Shown one piece after another: positions 60,604 through 64,000 of a stretch of DNA of 64,000 bases. How positions within the stretch are numbered: position 1 is the stretch's first letter; each line of letters begins with the position of its first letter. Position numbers and translations under genes: made by a program. The DNA is from Oricola thermophila (GTDB lineage Bacteria; Pseudomonadota; Alphaproteobacteria; Rhizobiales; Rhizobiaceae). A model generated the notes under the pieces. The model saw only the letters and a list, made by a program, of their open reading frames with translations, was not told the DNA's origin and did no database searches. The stretch spans positions 1,426,001-1,490,000 of the forward strand of contig NZ_CP054836.1 of assembly GCF_013358405.1 (NCBI RefSeq), in the 5' to 3' direction.

Positions 60604-62682
60604 TCAATCTCGCAGCTCGATGTGGATGTTGCCGTACCCGTCGACCTTCACCCGGTTGCCGGGATGGATGACCACGGTGGTTCCCGGATCCTCGACGATG
60701 GCCGGGCCGGAGAAGATCATTCCCGGTTCCAGCTTCTCGCCGTCGTAGATCGCGGCTTCGTGGATGCCGTCGAGCGCGTAGTCGACCTTGCGGGTGCCCT
60801 TCAGGGCCTTGTCGGCGTCCGCGCCGGTGGGCTCGCGTTCGGTCATCTGCAGCTTGCCGACCTCGGCCGAGGCAACGAGATGAATGCCAACCATCTCCAC
60901 CGGCGCGTCGAGCCGGTAGGTGTACTCACGCTCATAGGTCTCGTGAAACGACTGCTCGATCGCCGAGAGGCGGTCGTCGGTGATCCGGCCGGGTTCGAGC
61001 AGGACCTCGGTCGTGTGCTCCTGGTTCTGGTAGCGGAACTTGCCGTGACGCAGGAACCTGATCTTGTCCGCGGGGATGCCCTCGGCCTCGAACTGCTTGC
61101 GGGCACGGTCCTCGGCCTCGGCAAACACGGCCTCGATGCCTTCCGCGGCGCCGGGCTTCAGGTCCGCGAGCCGCGTGATGAAGAAGTCGCGACGCAGGTC
61201 CGACATCATCATGCCCCAGGCCGAGAAGACCGAGGCGGCCGCCGGAATCACCACCTTCTTCACACCAAGCTCTCCCGCAAGCGCGACCGCGTGCATCGCG
61301 CCGCCGCCACCGAAGGCGACCAGCGTGAATTCGCGCGGATCGTGCCCGCGGTTGAGCGATACCAGCTTGAGCGCATTAACCATGTTGTTGTTAGCGATGC
61401 GGACGATGCCGCGTGCGGCCTCGTCGGCATCGACGCCGAGCTTCTCGCCCACCGCCGCGATCGCCTTCTCGGCGGCCGCCATGTCGGCGGTCACATCGCC
61501 GCCACAGAAGTAGTCGCGGTTGATGCGGCCCAGCAGGAGGTTGGCGTCGGTGGTCGTGGCTTCCGTGCCGCCGCGTCCATAGGCTGCTGGCCCGGGCATC
61601 GCGCCGGCCGATTGCGGACCGACATGTAACTTGCCGAAATCGTCGACCCAGGCAATCGAGCCGCCGCCATTGCCGATCTCCACCAGATCGACGACCGGCA
61701 CCATGATCGGGTAACCGGCCGTGGTGCGGTCACGCTCGATCCAGTAGTCGGTCATAATCTTGACCTGGCCGTCCTCGATCAGCGAGCACTTTGCCGTGGT
61801 ACCGCCGATGTCAAGCGCCAACACGTTCGGCTCGCCGATCAGCTTTCCGAGTTCGGCTGCTCCCCAGAATCCGGAGGCAGGCCCGGACTCGACCATAGTG
61901 ACCGGGATATTGGAAACCGCCTCCAGCGAGTCCACGCCGCAGTTGGACTGCATGATGTAGGGGCTCCTGGAGAAGCCCTTGTCCCTGAGACCGGCCGCAA
62001 GCCGCGACAGGTAGCGCTCGGCGATTGGCTGGACATAGGCAGAGAGAACTGCAGTGCTGGTGCGCTCGTATTCGCGCCACTCGCGCGTGATCTGGTGCGA
62101 AGCGACCGCGGAAACGTCAGGCCACTGGTTGCGGATCTCGGCCAGCGCCGCCTGCTCGTGGCTTGGATTAGCATAGGAATGCAGGAAGCAAACCGCGATC
62201 GCTTCCACGCCGTCGGCCCTGAAGTCGTCGAGAATGGCCTTCAGGCCAGACAGGTCGAGCGGCGCCGTCTCCTCGCCCTTATAGTTCATGCGCCCCGGAA
62301 GCTCGCGACGCAGGTAGCGCGGAACAAACGGTTTCGGCTTCTCGTAATGTAAGTTGAAGAAGTCCGGCCGGTTGCCGCGCGCGATTTCCAGCGTGTCGCG
62401 GAAGCCCTCAGTGGTGATGAGCCCCACCTTTACGCCCTTGCGCTCCGTCAGCGCATTAATGACCACCGTGGTGCCGTGCGCGAGGAAATCGACCGAGGCC
62501 GGATCTATGCCGCCCTTCTCCAAAACCTTGAGGACGCCTTCCTCGAAATTCGGCGGCGTCGTGTCCGACTTGGCGGTGACGATGCGCGGAACGCCACCGT
62601 CCCCCGCCATCTCGAATGCCACCAGATCCGTGAATGTACCGCCGACATCGGTCGCCACGCGTATCGTCTTGTTTGCCATCAT
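60604..62682 (-). CDS. hyuA: Hydantoinase A/oxoprolinase family protein
   Basis: The 692-residue HyuA-type subunit binds ATP and is expected to phosphorylate the ring carbonyl before hydrolysis by HyuB. The N-terminal Hydant_A_N part starts IRVATDVGGTFTDLVAFE. The actin-like core has NVLALDIGGTTAKCSLIED near residue 290 and NGGGSIAWVDDFGKLHVGPQ. The C-terminal part has YTYRLDAPVEMVGIHLVAS. Its ATG overlaps the GAF gene stop (ATGA). N-methylhydantoinase, hydantoinase and 5-oxoprolinase cannot be separated by inspection. Confidence 0.93.
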   Translation of the reverse strand: MMANKTIRVATDVGGTFTDLVAFEMAGDGGVPRIVTAKSDTTPPNFEEGVLKVLEKGGIDPASVDFLAHGTTVVINALTERKGVKVGLITTEGFRDTLEIARGNRPDFFNLHYEKPKPFVPRYLRRELPGRMNYKGEETAPLDLSGLKAILDDFRADGVEAIAVCFLHSYANPSHEQAALAEIRNQWPDVSAVASHQITREWREYERTSTAVLSAYVQPIAERYLSRLAAGLRDKGFSRSPYIMQSNCGVDSLEAVSNIPVTMVESGPASGFWGAAELGKLIGEPNVLALDIGGTTAKCSLIEDGQVKIMTDYWIERDRTTAGYPIMVPVVDLVEIGNGGGSIAWVDDFGKLHVGPQSAGAMPGPAAYGRGGTEATTTDANLLLGRINRDYFCGGDVTADMAAAEKAIAAVGEKLGVDADEAARGIVRIANNNMVNALKLVSLNRGHDPREFTLVAFGGGGAMHAVALAGELGVKKVVIPAAASVFSAWGMMMSDLRRDFFITRLADLKPGAAEGIEAVFAEAEDRARKQFEAEGIPADKIRFLRHGKFRYQNQEHTTEVLLEPGRITDDRLSAIEQSFHETYEREYTYRLDAPVEMVGIHLVASAEVGKLQMTEREPTGADADKALKGTRKVDYALDGIHEAAIYDGEKLEPGMIFSGPAIVEDPGTTVVIHPGNRVKVDGYGNIHIELRD

Positions 62683-63182
62683 GCGACTCCCATCAATTGG
62701 TTGCGTTCCCTGAGCAGAAAGCAGACCACGCCCGGCAACTTGAGCTGCTCGGCCATGCTCACCTTGTCATCGGTGTAATGGCCTGCCTCGTGCAGGCAGT
62801 TAATCGTCCCGACGACCACGCCGCCGATGACCACGGGAATGTTCATCACCGATTCACAGCCGAGCGAGCGGATTAGCTCGTGGTCGTAGAAGACCTCGGC
62901 GATGCCCTTGATGTCATTGGCGATGAACACGCGCTGCTCTTCCAGCACGTGCCGTGCCCAGCTCGTCCTGTTCATCGGCTTTGTGCCCGAGACCGGATAG
63001 GCCTCCGGCATGTTGGAATAGAAGCGCTGGGCCACGCCCAACTCACGGTCGAAGCTCATCAAGGTGAAGAGCTTCGCCCCGACGGTCCCGCTGGCAAGCC
63101 GCCACATCGCATCGAAGGCCGCCATGGGCTGGCCCTCCGATGCAACGGCCTCGACGAGAGGTGCGAAATCAGTCAGGTTCAA
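62679..63182 (-). CDS. GAF-domain protein
   Basis: This 167-residue cytoplasmic protein consists almost entirely of one GAF domain (LASGTVGAKLFTLMSFDREL, WARHVLEEQRVFIANDIKGI, NIPVVIGGVVVGTINCLHEA). It has no output domain. Its start lies 14 nt inside the ABC ATPase gene and its end overlaps hyuA by four nt, so translation is tightly coupled. It could sense the imported compound, but no ligand can be assigned. Confidence 0.88.
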   Translation of the reverse strand: MNLTDFAPLVEAVASEGQPMAAFDAMWRLASGTVGAKLFTLMSFDRELGVAQRFYSNMPEAYPVSGTKPMNRTSWARHVLEEQRVFIANDIKGIAEVFYDHELIRSLGCESVMNIPVVIGGVVVGTINCLHEAGHYTDDKVSMAEQLKLPGVVCFLLRERNQLMGVA

Positions 63183-63993
63183 CGTTCCATTCCTCCTTCT
63201 TTATGAGGCCGTCCTTGAGCGCCTGTTCTTCGTCGGTGATGACGGGGACAGCGGCGATGAGCCTGCGGGTGTAGGGGGCGGTGGGGTTGGTGAAGATGGC
63301 CTCAACCGGCCCCAGTTCGACCAAGCGGCCCTTCTCGATCACAGCAACCCGGTCGGCTATGTTACGGACGACAGAAAGGTCGTGCGTGATGAAGACGTAT
63401 GTCAGCCCGCGCCGTTTCTGCAGCGCCTTGAGCAGCCTCAGGATGCGGGCCTGGACCAGTACGTCGAGTGCGGAGGTTGGTTCGTCGAGCACAACCAGCT
63501 CGGATTCGCTGGCGAGCGCACGGGCAATGGCCACGCGCTGCCGCTGGCCGCCGGACAGAGCTGCGGGAGATCGCGAGCTGTATTCGGCGGGCAGGTGGAC
63601 CTCCTCGAGCAGCGCCTCGACTCGTTTCCTGCGTTCCGACCTCGTCCCGATGCCATGAACGTCGAGCGGCAGCCTAAGCGAGGCGCCTATGCTGCGCTTG
63701 GGGTTGAGCGAGGAAAGCGGGTTCTGCTGTACAAGCTGGATAGCCCTGCGGTGCGCCAGCGTGCGGTGCTCGGGCAGCGGCTCGCCGCGCAGAGCGATAG
63801 TGCCGCTCGATGGCGGGAGGATACCGAGGAGCATGTTGGCAATCGTAGACTTGCCGGAACCGGACTCGCCCACGATTGCCAGGCACTCTCCCTCGGACAC
63901 GTCGAACGAGACGCCGTCGACCGCGACGACCTCGCGTTCGCCGAGCCAGAAGACCTTGGAGACGTCCCGGAGCGAAAGCAGTGGTGCGCTCAT
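63169..63993 (-). CDS. ABC transporter ATP-binding protein, dipeptide/oligopeptide (DppF/OppF) type
   Basis: This 274-residue ATPase energises a peptide-type importer. Walker A is GESGSGKST (residues 42-50), the Q-loop lies in QLVQQNPLSSLNP, the signature is LSGGQRQR (146-153), Walker B with the D-loop is VVLDEPTSALD, and the switch is ITHDLS. The C-terminal PYTRRLIAAVP is the oligopeptide-transporter extension. ATGAG at its start suggests overlap with another gene beyond the window, probably the paired DppD-type ATPase. It leads the hyu cluster. Confidence 0.92.
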   Translation of the reverse strand: MSAPLLSLRDVSKVFWLGEREVVAVDGVSFDVSEGECLAIVGESGSGKSTIANMLLGILPPSSGTIALRGEPLPEHRTLAHRRAIQLVQQNPLSSLNPKRSIGASLRLPLDVHGIGTRSERRKRVEALLEEVHLPAEYSSRSPAALSGGQRQRVAIARALASESELVVLDEPTSALDVLVQARILRLLKALQKRRGLTYVFITHDLSVVRNIADRVAVIEKGRLVELGPVEAIFTNPTAPYTRRLIAAVPVITDEEQALKDGLIKKEEWNVEPD

Positions 63994-64000
63994 GCCGGGC

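Larger units (their letters stand above)
52308..64000. mobile_element. Integrase-proximal end of an integrative element in tRNA-Gly (partial)
   Basis: One boundary is the tRNA-Gly 3' fragment at 52308-52330. Inside lie a tyrosine recombinase, IS3 and IS256 remnants, and a hydantoinase-type catabolic cluster with degraded genes, unlike the intact housekeeping genes on the other side. The far boundary, with a complete tRNA-Gly, is not in the window. The extent of the element past 54500 is inferred. Confidence 0.6.

Overview
The window looks like a GC-rich alphaproteobacterial chromosome, most likely Hyphomicrobiales (Rhizobiales). The evidence is the protein sequences themselves, a GTTC-N7-GTTC LexA box between ssb and uvrA, two FNR/FixK-type boxes, a glnB-glnA pair behind a sigma-54 promoter, and the alphaproteobacterial order of the ribosomal and rpoBC genes. 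I cannot name the genus from sequence alone.

Positions 1-18800 hold single housekeeping genes on both strands: ssb and uvrA (divergent around an SOS box), a small heat-shock protein, NAD(P)HX repair enzyme NnrD, glnB-glnA, a chemoreceptor, an FKBP isomerase, a beta-CASP RNA nuclease, a pseudouridine synthase with the fluoride channel CrcB, a flavodoxin, an LpxO-like hydroxylase, the RarA clamp-loader-like ATPase and a periplasmic DegP/DegQ protease.

Positions 18910-52182 form an almost unbroken minus-strand translation and transcription supercluster, read from high to low coordinates: tufB, trnW, secE, nusG, rplK, rplA, rplJ, rplL, rpoB, rpoC, then one opposite-strand hypothetical gene, rpsL, rpsG, fusA, tufA, the S10 and spc operons, secY, adk, rpsM, rpsK, rpoA, rplQ. 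The two tuf copies appear identical over the coding region. Hairpins without U-runs lie between rplL and rpoB, rpoB and rpoC, and rplO and secY. A 339-nt leader precedes rplJ.

Positions 52308-64000 read as the integrase-proximal end of an integrative element. The 23 nt at 52308-52330 are the 3' end of a tRNA-Gly (T-loop to CCA), in the tuf direction and without the rest of the tRNA. A tyrosine recombinase gene starts 117 nt beyond it. This is the expected scar of insertion into a tRNA-Gly that stood upstream of tufB; the restored tRNA and far end should lie beyond 64000. After the integrase come fused remnants of IS3 and IS256 transposases. A minus-strand catabolic cluster follows: peptide-type ABC ATPase, GAF protein, HyuA, HyuB, Asp/Glu-hydantoin racemase (frameshifted), M24 peptidase/creatinase-like enzyme, zinc-type dehydrogenase (pseudogene) and a second HyuB. 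Together they suggest import and ATP-dependent opening of a hydantoin-, oxoproline- or N-methylhydantoin-like ring. The substrate is inferred, and two of the genes are decaying.
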